Below, piece after piece: positions 25,688 to 33,702 of a stretch of 64,000 nt of DNA. Below the pieces are notes generated by a model, which was given only the letters and a program-made list of their open reading frames with translations, was not told where the DNA came from and ran no database searches. Numbering within the stretch: the first letter of the stretch is position 1; every line of letters begins with the position of its first letter. Where the stretch lies: positions 62,001 to 126,000 of the forward strand of contig JAFTPU010000001.1 in the NCBI GenBank assembly GCA_017463105.1, written 5' to 3'. The translations under genes and the position numbers were made by a program. Origin of the DNA: Clostridia bacterium. GTDB lineage: Bacteria > Bacillota > Clostridia > Christensenellales > Borkfalkiaceae.

Positions 25688-26505
25688 CGTAACGCTTCGT
25701 ATTCCTTTGCAAGGTCGATCAGGACCCTTTCGTTTTTTTTCAATATATCTTCCGCGTCGCGGATCGGGTGGACGAGCAGATCGCTTCCCGCCTCGATCGT
25801 AAACGAGGGGATCTTCAGTTTTTCGATACACCAATCTTTATAACCGCCCGCGCTCCCCTCCGCGCGGCAAAGCGGGTAACCCGTCGAGGCGGAGATCGCC
25901 ATCGCAAGCCGCTTATCACGGGGGCAGGTACGCATCGATTGATAAAAATACCAATAGATCTCCTCGCCCTTCGTATGATAGCTGACCGTATAATCGGGAC
26001 GTATCTCCTCGGTAAAATTTTTAAGCGCGAGCGTCTCGGGTTCGGAAAAAGGCTTTTCGCCGATATAATTTTCCGCGCCCGCCGTGCGGACGTTTTTTCT
26101 GCCCGTTCCCCACCGCGCGTCGAAATTCACGTTGAGATCGACTCCGCGCCCGTTCGCTTTCCAAAGGGAGAAATCCCCGTTTCCGTTATTGAGCGCAAGC
26201 AAATTGCGCCTATCCCCTTCGTTTTCAACGGAACAAAGTCCCCTCTGCGATAACAGCGCGCCGTCGGGGTTGGCGAGCGGTACGAGCCAAACGCTACCGT
26301 AAGGTACGCCCGTCTCGAAATGGCGAAAAGCCAAACGCGCGGTGATAAATTCTCTGCCGTGGAGGGCGTACTGCACGAGTCCCACGGGCGATCCGTCGCC
26401 TATCCTGACGGCGCAGATATCCCGTCCGAACAGACTTTTGCCTATTATTCTTTTTTCCGTCCTTACGCTTTCGTAAAATTCCGTAGTTTTCTCGAAAATA
26501 TCCAC
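25684..26505 (-). CDS. M14 family zinc carboxypeptidase-like protein
   Basis: 273 residues. The M14 zinc ligands are visible: H49 and E52 in HGREF and H177 in SYHTKGEE; the catalytic glutamate is likely E238 in FTIEAGSD. VPLANPDGALL and GVDLNVNFDARWG complete the family pattern. The small size and lack of a signal peptide point to a gamma-D-glutamyl-diamino acid peptidase that trims peptidoglycan fragments, or a sporulation peptidase, rather than a digestive enzyme (inference). Overlaps tadA by 4 bases. Confidence 0.88.
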   Translation of the reverse strand: MDIFEKTTEFYESVRTEKRIIGKSLFGRDICAVRIGDGSPVGLVQYALHGREFITARLAFRHFETGVPYGSVWLVPLANPDGALLSQRGLCSVENEGDRRNLLALNNGNGDFSLWKANGRGVDLNVNFDARWGTGRKNVRTAGAENYIGEKPFSEPETLALKNFTEEIRPDYTVSYHTKGEEIYWYFYQSMRTCPRDKRLAMAISASTGYPLCRAEGSAGGYKDWCIEKLKIPSFTIEAGSDLLVHPIRDAEDILKKNERVLIDLAKEYEALR

Positions 26506-26541
26506 GCATTCAGTATATGCGGGCGTCTTTCGGAAAAGTGC

Positions 26542-26979
26542 TTATTTGTGATAGGTCGCCCCCGCGTTGATCATAAACGCACGATAGACCTGTTCGGCGA
26601 GTATCACGCGCATGAGCTGGTGCGGGAAGGTCATATCCGAAAAGGAAAGTCTGAAATCGGCGTTTCGTTTGACCTCGTCCGAAAGTCCGCAGGACGAGCC
26701 GATCACGAACGTGATATCCTTACCTGCGTCGGAAAGCTTCTGCATTTTTTGCGCCAGCTTTTCACTCGAAAGCTTTTCTCCCTCGACGGCAAGCGCGATC
26801 GTATAGCCCCTGCACGCGCGGAGGATATCCCCCGTTTCCGCTTCGGGATCCGCGCCTTCGGCAAGTTCTTTTATCTCCACCTTGGCAAAGCGGGAAAGGC
26901 GTTTGACGTATTCCGCCACCGCTTCCCGATAAAAGCTTTCCTTGATTTTCCCGACGACTACAAAGTATATCTTTTGCAT
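26542..26979 (-). CDS. rlmH: 23S rRNA (pseudouridine1915-N3)-methyltransferase RlmH
   Basis: 145 residues from the ATG at 26979, four bases after the CPBP stop; the frame opens earlier but only inside that gene. The SPOUT-class enzyme methylates pseudouridine 1915 in helix 69 of 23S rRNA. VIGSSCGLSDEVK (SAM-binding knot), LSFSDMTFPHQLMRVILAEQVYRA and the terminal TYHK are diagnostic; here the usual YHK ending is intact. Confidence 0.96.
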   Translation of the reverse strand: MQKIYFVVVGKIKESFYREAVAEYVKRLSRFAKVEIKELAEGADPEAETGDILRACRGYTIALAVEGEKLSSEKLAQKMQKLSDAGKDITFVIGSSCGLSDEVKRNADFRLSFSDMTFPHQLMRVILAEQVYRAFMINAGATYHK

Positions 26980-26983
26980 AGCG

Positions 26984-27928
26984 TTACATTCCCATGAGGA
27001 GCACGGAAAACCACGTAAGCGCGCAGATCGCGATACCGACCGCGGCAAACAGGAAAAACCGTTTCCCCTCCCCTTTCGTTTTTTCCGTCGGCGTCTGTTT
27101 ATCGAAGAAGATCAGGTAGACGAGCGACCCGACGAGGCACAGTGCGGAAACGCTCATCACCACCGCGAAAACGGGCGTGGAAAAGCTTTCGACCCCCAGC
27201 TTATACAAAACGACGATAAACGCGTTGTTGAGAAAATGGGAAAGCACCGTCGGCAGGATACTGCCCGATCTTATCGCCACGAGAGCGAACGCCGCGCCGC
27301 AACAGAACTGATAGAGAGTCTGCGCGGGATTTTGATGATAGAGCGAGAACAGCGCGCCGCAAAGGAGGACGGCGACGGGCACGGAAAACGTTTTTTTCAA
27401 TCCGTCCAACACTGCGCCGCGGAAAATGATTTCTTCGAAGATCGCGGGAAACACCCCCACGACCAACAGTACGCCGACAAAGCCGAAGCCGTCCATGCTC
27501 GGCAGAGCGATGCCCGTATCGGTATAGCCGAACTTCCCGAGGAGTTCCAAAAACCAAACGTTGAGCTCGGACAAGCAAAGCAAGCCGATCTGCAACGCAA
27601 GCGCGACGAGAAAATATTTCGGACGGCACTTTTGTTTTAAAAGTGCCGTTTTCACGGGCGTGCCGCGATAGATCAGATACAGCCACGCGACGACCGCGAA
27701 GCCGAGTTGGGGCAACAGATAGCCGAAATACAGATACCAATCCTCGTTTTCGTAACCCTCCGCCGTCAAACCGCAAAGCGAAACGACGAAAAGAAAAACG
27801 AACGAAAAAACAACGGGCAATACCGTCGCCGTCGAAAAGGCGAGTCCCGAAGCCTTGGCGGGCGTGACGTCGCTTAAAAGCGAACCGAAGCACCCTTTTT
27901 TTTCATTTTGTCCGTTTACCGTTTGCAT
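26984..27928 (-). CDS. CPBP family intramembrane metalloprotease
   Basis: 314 residues from the ATG at 27928; an upstream ATG (27994) would run through the promoter. About eight membrane helices. The protease motifs are present: EEIIFRG (E165, E166, R170), LYHQNP (His) and LSHFLNN (His). CPBP proteins (Rce1/Abi type) act in immunity to bacteriocins or in processing of lipid-linked peptides; the substrate here is unknown. A TATAAT box ends six bases before the ATG and there is no ribosome binding site, so the mRNA is probably leaderless. Confidence 0.88.
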   Translation of the reverse strand: MQTVNGQNEKKGCFGSLLSDVTPAKASGLAFSTATVLPVVFSFVFLFVVSLCGLTAEGYENEDWYLYFGYLLPQLGFAVVAWLYLIYRGTPVKTALLKQKCRPKYFLVALALQIGLLCLSELNVWFLELLGKFGYTDTGIALPSMDGFGFVGVLLVVGVFPAIFEEIIFRGAVLDGLKKTFSVPVAVLLCGALFSLYHQNPAQTLYQFCCGAAFALVAIRSGSILPTVLSHFLNNAFIVVLYKLGVESFSTPVFAVVMSVSALCLVGSLVYLIFFDKQTPTEKTKGEGKRFFLFAAVGIAICALTWFSVLLMGM

Positions 27929-27934
27929 ACTTCT

Positions 27935-27962
27935 ATTATAACAGATTTTCCCGCGATTGCAA
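27935..27962 (-). promoter_or_regulatory. Promoter placed for a leaderless CPBP mRNA
   Basis: TTGCAA (27957-27962), 16 bases, TATAAT (27935-27940), then AGAAGT and the ATG. A normal start distance puts +1 on the A of the ATG. Confidence 0.6.
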
Positions 27963-27964
27963 AC

Positions 27965-28006
27965 AAAAAACGGACGGTTGCGGATTTTTTTCACAAACGT
28001 CCGTTT
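27965..28006 (-). terminator. Terminator of the spoIIA operon
   Basis: Arms CGGACG (27971-27976) and CGTCCG (27998-28003) with flanking A and T runs; on the - strand CGTCCG is followed by TTTTTTG. Starts 15 bases after the sigF stop. Confidence 0.8.
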
Positions 28007-28020
28007 TATTTTCCGTTCCG

Positions 28021-28746
28021 TTATCCGATCAGCTTCTCGCGAAACTCCTTAATGATACGGTTTTCGATACGGGAGACCTGCACCTGACTTACGCCTACCT
28101 TTTCCGCGACCTCGCTTTGAGTCATATCGCGGAAATAGCGCAATACGATGATCTTTTTGTCGCGCTCGGGCAATTCGTCGATCGCGCCGCGGAGAAGCAT
28201 GCGGTCGAGCCAATCCTCCTGATCGTCCTTAGCGGGGAGCGTTTCGATGAGTTCGCGTTCCTTACCGTCCTTGAAATCCGCGCCGCTGTACAGCGATACG
28301 GGCATTTTCGACGAGCCCATCACGAACACCGTTTCCGCTTCGTCCAGTCCGAACTTTTCCGCGATCTCCTTCACCGACGGCTGTTTGCCGTGGGCGGCAG
28401 TGTATTCCTCCACGTACGCGTTGATCTCTTTCGCCGTTTGCTTCATTGCCCGCGACACCTTCACCGAACCGTCGTCGCGCATGAACCGCTTGATCTCGCC
28501 CGCGATCATGGGCACGGCATAGGTGGAAAATTTCACGCCGAAGCTTTCGTCGAAGCCCGCGATCGCCTTCAGAAAGCCCATACAGGCGATCTGGAAAAGA
28601 TCGTCGTAGTCGACTCCCTTTCCGAGATACCGCTTCACGATACATTTGACAAGTGAAACGTTGTTTTCGATCAACGCTTCCTTTGCCGCGTTATCTCCCG
28701 TTTTCGCGCGGCGGACGTATTCGATTGTGACCACTTCATCAAGCAT
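28021..28746 (-). CDS. sigF: Forespore sigma factor SigF (SpoIIAC)
   Basis: 241 residues. Sigma-F starts forespore transcription after asymmetric division. Region 2 (DLFQIACMGFLKAIAGFDESFGVKFSTYAV) and the region 4 helix-turn-helix (MTQSEVAEKVGVSQVQVSRIENRI) are intact. The gene is third in the spoIIA operon and overlaps spoIIAB by 8 bases. This operon is the best evidence that the organism can sporulate. Confidence 0.95.
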   Translation of the reverse strand: MLDEVVTIEYVRRAKTGDNAAKEALIENNVSLVKCIVKRYLGKGVDYDDLFQIACMGFLKAIAGFDESFGVKFSTYAVPMIAGEIKRFMRDDGSVKVSRAMKQTAKEINAYVEEYTAAHGKQPSVKEIAEKFGLDEAETVFVMGSSKMPVSLYSGADFKDGKERELIETLPAKDDQEDWLDRMLLRGAIDELPERDKKIIVLRYFRDMTQSEVAEKVGVSQVQVSRIENRIIKEFREKLIG

Positions 28747-29242
28747 TTACCCGTTCCTTTACTTCCCCGTTTTCCGTCGCTTTGATCTTTTTCGTCATGC
28801 GCACCCGCGTGCCCTTGCCCTTTTCGCTTTCCACCGAAAATTCGTCCATGAACGTTTGCATGATCGTAAAGCCCATACCCGAACGCTCGTCGTCTTGTAA
28901 AGTCGTGAAAAAGGGAGTCGTTGCCTTGTCGATATCCTCGATCCCGCATCCCAGATCGGCGACGGTGATATGTATCACGCCGTATTTTTCGCAACGGTCC
29001 CCGCGATGAGCTTGCACGGGCAAGGTCTCCGTTTTACATTCGATCAGTATCTTCGCGTTTTCCTCGTTGTCGCGATAAGCGTGCACGACGCAATTGGTAA
29101 CGGCTTCGCTGACCGCCGTTTTGATATCCGAAAGCTCGGTGAGCGAGGGATTGAGCGTAAGGGCGAACGCCGCCACCGCGCTCCTTGCAAAGCTCTCGTT
29201 TTCGCTGCGCGCCGCAATTTCCATTTTCATATAATTTTCCAT
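28739..29242 (-). CDS. spoIIAB: Anti-sigma F factor SpoIIAB
   Basis: 167 residues from the ATG at 29242 (AAGGAGAAAGGA upstream); the ATG at 29266 lies too far up. This GHKL serine kinase holds SigF inactive and phosphorylates SpoIIAA. The N box (AVSEAVTNCVVHAY), G1 box (VADLGCGIEDIDKA) and G2 box (ERSGMGFTIMQTFMD) are all visible. About 20 residues longer than Bacillus SpoIIAB, mostly an insert near EETL-TEDLPVQAHRG and a C-terminal tail. Confidence 0.95.
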   Translation of the reverse strand: MENYMKMEIAARSENESFARSAVAAFALTLNPSLTELSDIKTAVSEAVTNCVVHAYRDNEENAKILIECKTETLPVQAHRGDRCEKYGVIHITVADLGCGIEDIDKATTPFFTTLQDDERSGMGFTIMQTFMDEFSVESEKGKGTRVRMTKKIKATENGEVKERVNA

Positions 29243-29262
29243 TGTCCTTTCTCCTTGCGTTT

Positions 29263-29571
29263 TCAAATTTTCGGTATAAGCGAATATATCCCGCTCATCA
29301 TCAGTATCTTGTCGGTAGTGGGCGGCGTGTTCGTTATGTACACGGGTACGCCCAAGCGACGGAATTTTTTATATCTGCCGATCAGAAATCCTATCCCCGT
29401 CGAGTCCATAAACGACACCTCGCCGAGATCGAACACGGCGCGTTCGACAAGCGCGGAGCTTTCGGCGAGCGTATCCGCGCTGTGGCGCGCTTGCGCCGCG
29501 GAATGTTCGTCGAGCTCGCCGCAAAGGCGGATATATAAAATATTGTTTTCTCGTTTTGCATTGACCTGCAC
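29263..29571 (-). CDS. spoIIAA: Anti-sigma F factor antagonist SpoIIAA
   Basis: 102 residues from a GTG at 29571 with AAGGAGG 11 bases upstream. The STAS-domain phospho-switch: unphosphorylated SpoIIAA displaces SigF from SpoIIAB. The phosphorylated serine is S57 in MDSTGIGFLIGRY. First gene of the spoIIA operon; 20 bases separate it from spoIIAB. Confidence 0.94.
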   Translation of the reverse strand: MQVNAKRENNILYIRLCGELDEHSAAQARHSADTLAESSALVERAVFDLGEVSFMDSTGIGFLIGRYKKFRRLGVPVYITNTPPTTDKILMMSGIYSLIPKI

Positions 29572-29643
29572 TGCTTTCGTCCTCCTTCGTTCGGATATGC
29601 GTCTATTTTAAAAAATCCGCACGAAAAAATTTTGTAAAACTCC

Positions 29644-29669
29644 GTCGAAAAAAAATTTCTTTCGTCGAA
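29644..29669 (+). promoter_or_regulatory. Two Spo0A-box-like sites upstream of spoIIA
   Basis: GTCGAAAAA occurs at 29644 and 29664, exactly 20 bases apart, within CCGTCGAAAAA and TTCGTCGAAAAA; the Spo0A box is TTTGTCRAAAA-like. They lie 73-98 bases upstream of spoIIAA. No convincing sigma-H -35/-10 pair was found between them and the gene. Confidence 0.5.
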
Positions 29670-29701
29670 AAAAATTTTTTGCATTTTTACAAGAAAATCA
29701 C

Positions 29702-29730
29702 TTGACTTTTGAAAAAAAATCGTTTATTAT
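29702..29730 (+). promoter_or_regulatory. Promoter of the tRNA pair
   Basis: TTGACT (29702-29707), 17 bases, TATTAT (29725-29730), 40 bases before the first tRNA. Confidence 0.75.
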
Positions 29731-29770
29731 AAACAAGCATTGTGCGCCGACGTAAGGTCGGAAGGCATAC

Positions 29771-29846
29771 GGGCCTTTAGCTCAGTGGTCAGAGCTGTCG
29801 GCTCATAACCGATTGGTCCGCGGTTCGAATCCGTGAAGGCCCACCA
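29771..29846 (+). tRNA. tRNA with CAU anticodon (Ile2 or elongator Met)
   Basis: 76 nt with encoded CCA; GGGCCTT pairs with AAGGCCC. Anticodon loop CTCATAA gives CAU. The body (TTTAGCTCAGTGGTCAGAGC, and CTCATAACCGATTGGTC) resembles tRNA-Ile2, whose C34 is changed to lysidine by TilS, at least as much as elongator Met; the two cannot be separated by eye. It is not an initiator, since the G-C run in the anticodon stem is absent. Confidence 0.9.
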
Positions 29847-29862
29847 AAATTCAATAACATTC

Positions 29863-29939
29863 GGCCCAATAGCTCAGTTGGTTAGAGCGCCAGCCTGTCA
29901 CGCTGGAGGTCGACGGTTCGAGCCCGTTTTGGGTCGCCA
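29863..29939 (+). tRNA. tRNA-Asp(GTC)
   Basis: 77 nt with encoded CCA; loop CTGTCAC gives GUC. D-arm AGCTCAGTTGGTTAGAGC and T-arm GGTTCGAGCC are canonical. Sixteen bases after the preceding tRNA and followed at once by a terminator. Confidence 0.95.
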
Positions 29940-29978
29940 AACCCCCCTTTCCCATGTGCGGGAAAGGGGGGTTTGCTT
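29940..29978 (+). terminator. Terminator of the tRNA pair
   Basis: AACCCCCCTTTCCC, loop ATGTGC, GGGAAAGGGGGGTT, then TTGCTTTT: 14-bp perfect stem. Confidence 0.92.
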
Positions 29979-30009
29979 TTACGTTTTTTACGGCTTCGGT
30001 CTTATTGTT

Positions 30010-31311
30010 TTATTCGAAGATATCCAATATCAACGGTTTCTTTTCGGGCGCGACGTCGCTTATCCGCGTCGCCTCGAGCAAGCGTTTTTCCGCCGCCGCA
30101 AAGGCGCTTTCCTTTTCCGAGTACAGCCAAGCGAGCGTATCGCCGCAATGCACGAAATCGCCCGTTTTGGTACAAAGATATATGCCCGCCGCCATATCGA
30201 TCTCGTCGTCCTTCGTGTTCCGTCCCGCGCCGAGAAGCAAGCTCGCCACGCCGTAGCCTTCCGTATCCACGCCCGTGATATAGCCGTCCGTTTTCGCTTT
30301 TACCGCAAAAGAATATTTCGCCTTGGGGAAGTTTTCGGGATTATATATCCATTCCTTGTTTCCGCCCTGCGCTTCCACCATATCGGCGAGCGTTTTCAAG
30401 GCTTTACCGCTTGCGATCGCTTCGCGCGCCGCCTTTTCGCATTCCTCATAGCTGCCCTTGTCGGCAAGGCAAAGGATATGCGCCGCGAGCGCAACGCACA
30501 GTTCGACGAGGTCCGCGGGACCTTTTCCCCGCAAAGTCTCGATCGCCTCCACTACCTCGAGAGAGTTGCCGATCGCATTGCCCAGCGGGCGATCCATATC
30601 GGTGATGAGCGCGCGCATTTTCTTTCCCGCGCGTTTGCCGATCGCGACCATCAATTCCGCCAGCTTGCGGCTGTCATCGAGCGTTTTCATAAACGAGCCG
30701 CTGCCCGTCTTTACGTCGAGCACGATACAATCGTCGTCCGCCGCCAGCTTTTTGCCCATGATACTCGACACGATAAGAGGCAAGCTGTCGACCGTCGCCG
30801 TCACGTCGCGGAGGGCGTACAAAAGTTTATCCGCCGGCGCGAGCGAGGCGTTCTGCCCGACGATCGCGATCCCCACCTCGTTGACGATCTTTTTAAATTT
30901 TGCGATCGGCAGATCGGTGCAAAAGCCCTCGATCGACTCGAGCTTATCGATCGTGCCGCCCGTATGTCCCAGCCCGCGACCGCTCATTTTCGCCACCTTT
31001 ACGCCGAGCGTAGCGACGATGGGCGCCACGATCAGGCTGGTCTTATCGCCCACGCCGCCCGTGGAATGTTTATCCACGCGTAAGCCCTCGATATCCGAAA
31101 AATCCAGCCGCTCGCCCGAATCGCGTATAGCGAACGTAAGCGCCGTGGTTTCCTCCACGGACATACCGCGAAAATAGATCGCCATACACAACGCCGCCGC
31201 CTGATAATCGGGGATCTCGCCCGAAACGTAGCCGTCTATAAACGCTTTGATCTCGGCTTCCGACAGTTCCCCGCCGTCCCGTTTTTTACGGATAATATCG
31301 TACGTTCTCAT
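30010..31311 (-). CDS. pdp: Pyrimidine-nucleoside phosphorylase
   Basis: 433 residues. It splits thymidine, deoxyuridine and uridine with phosphate to give base and (deoxy)ribose 1-phosphate. Family signature SGRGLGHTGGTIDKLESI and phosphate-site KHSTGGVGDKTSL are intact, and the length equals that of Bacillus Pdp. Last gene of a five-gene nucleoside catabolism operon; its product goes to DeoB. Confidence 0.96.
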   Translation of the reverse strand: MRTYDIIRKKRDGGELSEAEIKAFIDGYVSGEIPDYQAAALCMAIYFRGMSVEETTALTFAIRDSGERLDFSDIEGLRVDKHSTGGVGDKTSLIVAPIVATLGVKVAKMSGRGLGHTGGTIDKLESIEGFCTDLPIAKFKKIVNEVGIAIVGQNASLAPADKLLYALRDVTATVDSLPLIVSSIMGKKLAADDDCIVLDVKTGSGSFMKTLDDSRKLAELMVAIGKRAGKKMRALITDMDRPLGNAIGNSLEVVEAIETLRGKGPADLVELCVALAAHILCLADKGSYEECEKAAREAIASGKALKTLADMVEAQGGNKEWIYNPENFPKAKYSFAVKAKTDGYITGVDTEGYGVASLLLGAGRNTKDDEIDMAAGIYLCTKTGDFVHCGDTLAWLYSEKESAFAAAEKRLLEATRISDVAPEKKPLILDIFE

Positions 31312-31320
31312 CTTCTCTCC

Positions 31321-31725
31321 TCAATGCAGATCGCTTTTCCCGAACGAGCAAGGCAACAACTCCGCGAGCGTATACGCGCGGATATTTTCGGGCGCGCCGA
31401 GAAGCAAACGGAGATTCCCGTCGCAAAATTCGGCGAGCACCTGACGGCATACCCCGCAGGGCGCGCAAAATTCGTTCGGCTCGTCGCCTTTTCCGCCCAC
31501 GATCGCAATCGCGGCAAAGTCTCTTTCCCCCTCGCTGACCGCTTTGAATACCGCCGTGCGTTCGGCGCAATTGGTGGGCGTATACGCGGCGTTTTCGATA
31601 TTGCAGCCCGTATACGTCTTTCCGCTTTTCGAAAGCAACGCCGCGCCGACGCGGAACCCCGAATAGGGCGCGTAAGCGCGTTTTCTCGCCTCTACGGCAA
31701 GCTCCATAAGTTCGCGATCGGTCAT
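31321..31725 (-). CDS. cdd: Cytidine deaminase
   Basis: 134 residues, the short homotetrameric type. It turns cytidine and deoxycytidine into uridine and deoxyuridine, the substrates of Pdp. Zinc and catalytic residues are C53-A-E55 (NCAERTA) and C90/C93 (PCGVC). Overlaps deoB by 4 bases and lies 9 bases before pdp. Confidence 0.96.
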   Translation of the reverse strand: MTDRELMELAVEARKRAYAPYSGFRVGAALLSKSGKTYTGCNIENAAYTPTNCAERTAVFKAVSEGERDFAAIAIVGGKGDEPNEFCAPCGVCRQVLAEFCDGNLRLLLGAPENIRAYTLAELLPCSFGKSDLH

Positions 31726-32885
31726 TTTTCGATCTCCTTTAAAAAACTCTTACCGAAAATTTTATCGGTAGGCAGAGAGAACCAATCGAGCACGGTCGCG
31801 CCGATATCGGCGAAGCTGTCCCGCGTGCCGAGGTTTACCCCCGCTTTCAGTTTCTTCCCGTACGCTAGCATGGGTGTATATTCGCGGGAATGATCGGTCG
31901 AGGGCGTGGCGGGATCGCAACCGTGATCCGCCGTAACGATCAACATATCGTCCTCTTTCAAAAGAGGCAACAGCTCGCCCAAGCGTTTATCGAACTGCGT
32001 CATCGCGCGGGCATAGCCCTCGATATCGTTTCTGTGACCGTAGGTCATATCGAAATCGACGAGATTGACGAAACACAAGCCGTTGAAATCGCGTTTTGCA
32101 ATTTCGATCGTCTTATCCATGCCGTCGTCGTTGCCGACGGTGGGATAGCTTTCCGTAAAACCGAGTCCCGCGAAAATGTCGTAAATTTTCCCCACGGAGA
32201 TCACGTCGAGACCCGAGTTTTTCATAATGGCAGGCACGGTGTTTTCGGGCGGAAGCAACGAATAATCGTGACGGCGCGGCGTACGTTTGAAGGGATATTC
32301 TCCGTTGAACGGACGGGCGATCACCCGTCCCACGCCGTGTTCGCCTTGCAACATCGCGCGCGCCTGTTTGCAATATTCGTACAACGTTTCGACGGGCACG
32401 ATATCCTCGTGCGCCGCGATCTGGAATACGCTGTCCGCCGAGGTGTACACGATCAGCTTACCCGTTTTTAAATGCTCCTCGCCGAAGTCCTTGATGACCT
32501 CCGTACCCGAGTACGGACGGTTGCAGAGCACGCCCCTGCCCGTGGCTTTTTCGAAGGCGGAGATCACTTCGTCGGGGAAACCGTTGGGATACGTGGGAAA
32601 GGGCTTGGGCGAATACACGCCCGCGATCTCCCAATGTCCGATCGTGGTGTCTTTCCCCTGCGACGATTCCGTCATTCGGGCATAGCAGGTACGCGCCGAA
32701 GCGTTTTTTTTGCCCACGCCGTCGATGGCGAAAAGTCCCATTTCCGTGAGGTTGGGACAGAAAAATGCGGGGTGTGCGGAAACGACGCCCAAGGTGTTGC
32801 TGCCCTCGTCGCCCCATTTATACGCGTCGGGCATCGCGCCGATACCCACGCTGTCCAAAACGATCAAAAACGCACGTTTTGCCAT
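31722..32885 (-). CDS. deoB: Phosphopentomutase
   Basis: 387 residues. It moves phosphate from C1 to C5 of ribose or deoxyribose, linking DeoD and Pdp to DeoC. The alkaline-phosphatase-fold metal motifs are visible: LDSVGIGAMPDA at the start, and FDMTYGHRND and VTADHGCDPATPSTDHSREY towards the end. Nine bases after deoD and overlapping cdd. Confidence 0.97.
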   Translation of the reverse strand: MAKRAFLIVLDSVGIGAMPDAYKWGDEGSNTLGVVSAHPAFFCPNLTEMGLFAIDGVGKKNASARTCYARMTESSQGKDTTIGHWEIAGVYSPKPFPTYPNGFPDEVISAFEKATGRGVLCNRPYSGTEVIKDFGEEHLKTGKLIVYTSADSVFQIAAHEDIVPVETLYEYCKQARAMLQGEHGVGRVIARPFNGEYPFKRTPRRHDYSLLPPENTVPAIMKNSGLDVISVGKIYDIFAGLGFTESYPTVGNDDGMDKTIEIAKRDFNGLCFVNLVDFDMTYGHRNDIEGYARAMTQFDKRLGELLPLLKEDDMLIVTADHGCDPATPSTDHSREYTPMLAYGKKLKAGVNLGTRDSFADIGATVLDWFSLPTDKIFGKSFLKEIEK

Positions 32886-32894
32886 ACCGTCTCC

Positions 32895-33602
32895 TTACGC
32901 CAGCTCCAAAGCGATCTCCATCATTTTCGTAAACGAGGTCTGACGCTCCTCCGCCGTCGTGTTTTCTTCGGGATATACGAACGAATCGCTGACGGTGCAG
33001 ATGCAGAGCGCTTTCTTCCCCGCGCGCGCCGCGTTGCAATAGAGCGCGGCGGATTCCATTTCCACGCCGAGCACGCCCATCTTCGCCCATTGCATGCCCG
33101 AATCGGCGTCGTCGTAGAACATATCCGAGGACAGAATATTGCCCACGCGGTAATTCACGCCCGCCTTTTCACATTCCTCCGCCGCACGACGGACGAGTTC
33201 GAAATCGGCGATCGGACAGAACGTGCCGGGCAGATTGTACTGCGAGGCGTAATTTCCGTTGGTGCAAGCGCCCATCGCCACGACGATATCGCGCGCGTGA
33301 AGTTCGGGCGAGAACGAGCCGCAGGAGCCGACTCGAATGATCGTTTCCACACCGTAGAAATGATACAATTCATAAGAATAAATGCCGATCGAGGGTTGCC
33401 CCATGCCCGAAGCCATTACGGAGACCCGTTTGCCTTTATAATAGCCCGTATAGCCGTGTACGCCGCGCACGTCGTTGACGAGCACCGCGTTTTCAAGATA
33501 GGTTTTCGCGATATATTCCGCGCGCAGGGGATCGCCCGGCATCAAAACCGTTTTGGCGAAATCGCCTACCTTCGCCGAGATATGAGGGGTAGGAACTGAC
33601 AT
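32895..33602 (-). CDS. deoD: Purine-nucleoside phosphorylase DeoD
   Basis: 235 residues from the ATG at 33602, AAGGAG 11 bases upstream; the frame opens 27 bases earlier without a better site. Cleaves purine (deoxy)nucleosides with phosphate. VLMPGDPLRAEYIA, GSCGSFSPELHARDIV and GVEMESAALY fit the hexameric bacterial type. Confidence 0.96.
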   Translation of the reverse strand: MSVPTPHISAKVGDFAKTVLMPGDPLRAEYIAKTYLENAVLVNDVRGVHGYTGYYKGKRVSVMASGMGQPSIGIYSYELYHFYGVETIIRVGSCGSFSPELHARDIVVAMGACTNGNYASQYNLPGTFCPIADFELVRRAAEECEKAGVNYRVGNILSSDMFYDDADSGMQWAKMGVLGVEMESAALYCNAARAGKKALCICTVSDSFVYPEENTTAEERQTSFTKMMEIALELA

Positions 33603-33629
33603 AATTGTAGGTTCTCCTTTTTTGATCAA

Positions 33630-33690
33630 CGATGTTTTTTAAATGCAAAATGCAGAATGCAAAATGTAAAATTATGGAATAAATTATTAA
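33630..33690. repeat. Short AT-rich tandem repeat between deoC and deoD
   Basis: Imperfect units of AAATGCA / AATGCAG / AAATGTA run from about 33640 to 33670, then ATTATGGAATAAATTATTAAATGC. It occupies most of the 100-base deoC-deoD gap, codes for nothing, and differs in composition from its surroundings. Confidence 0.55.
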
Positions 33691-33702
33691 ATGCGGGGTG
33701 AC

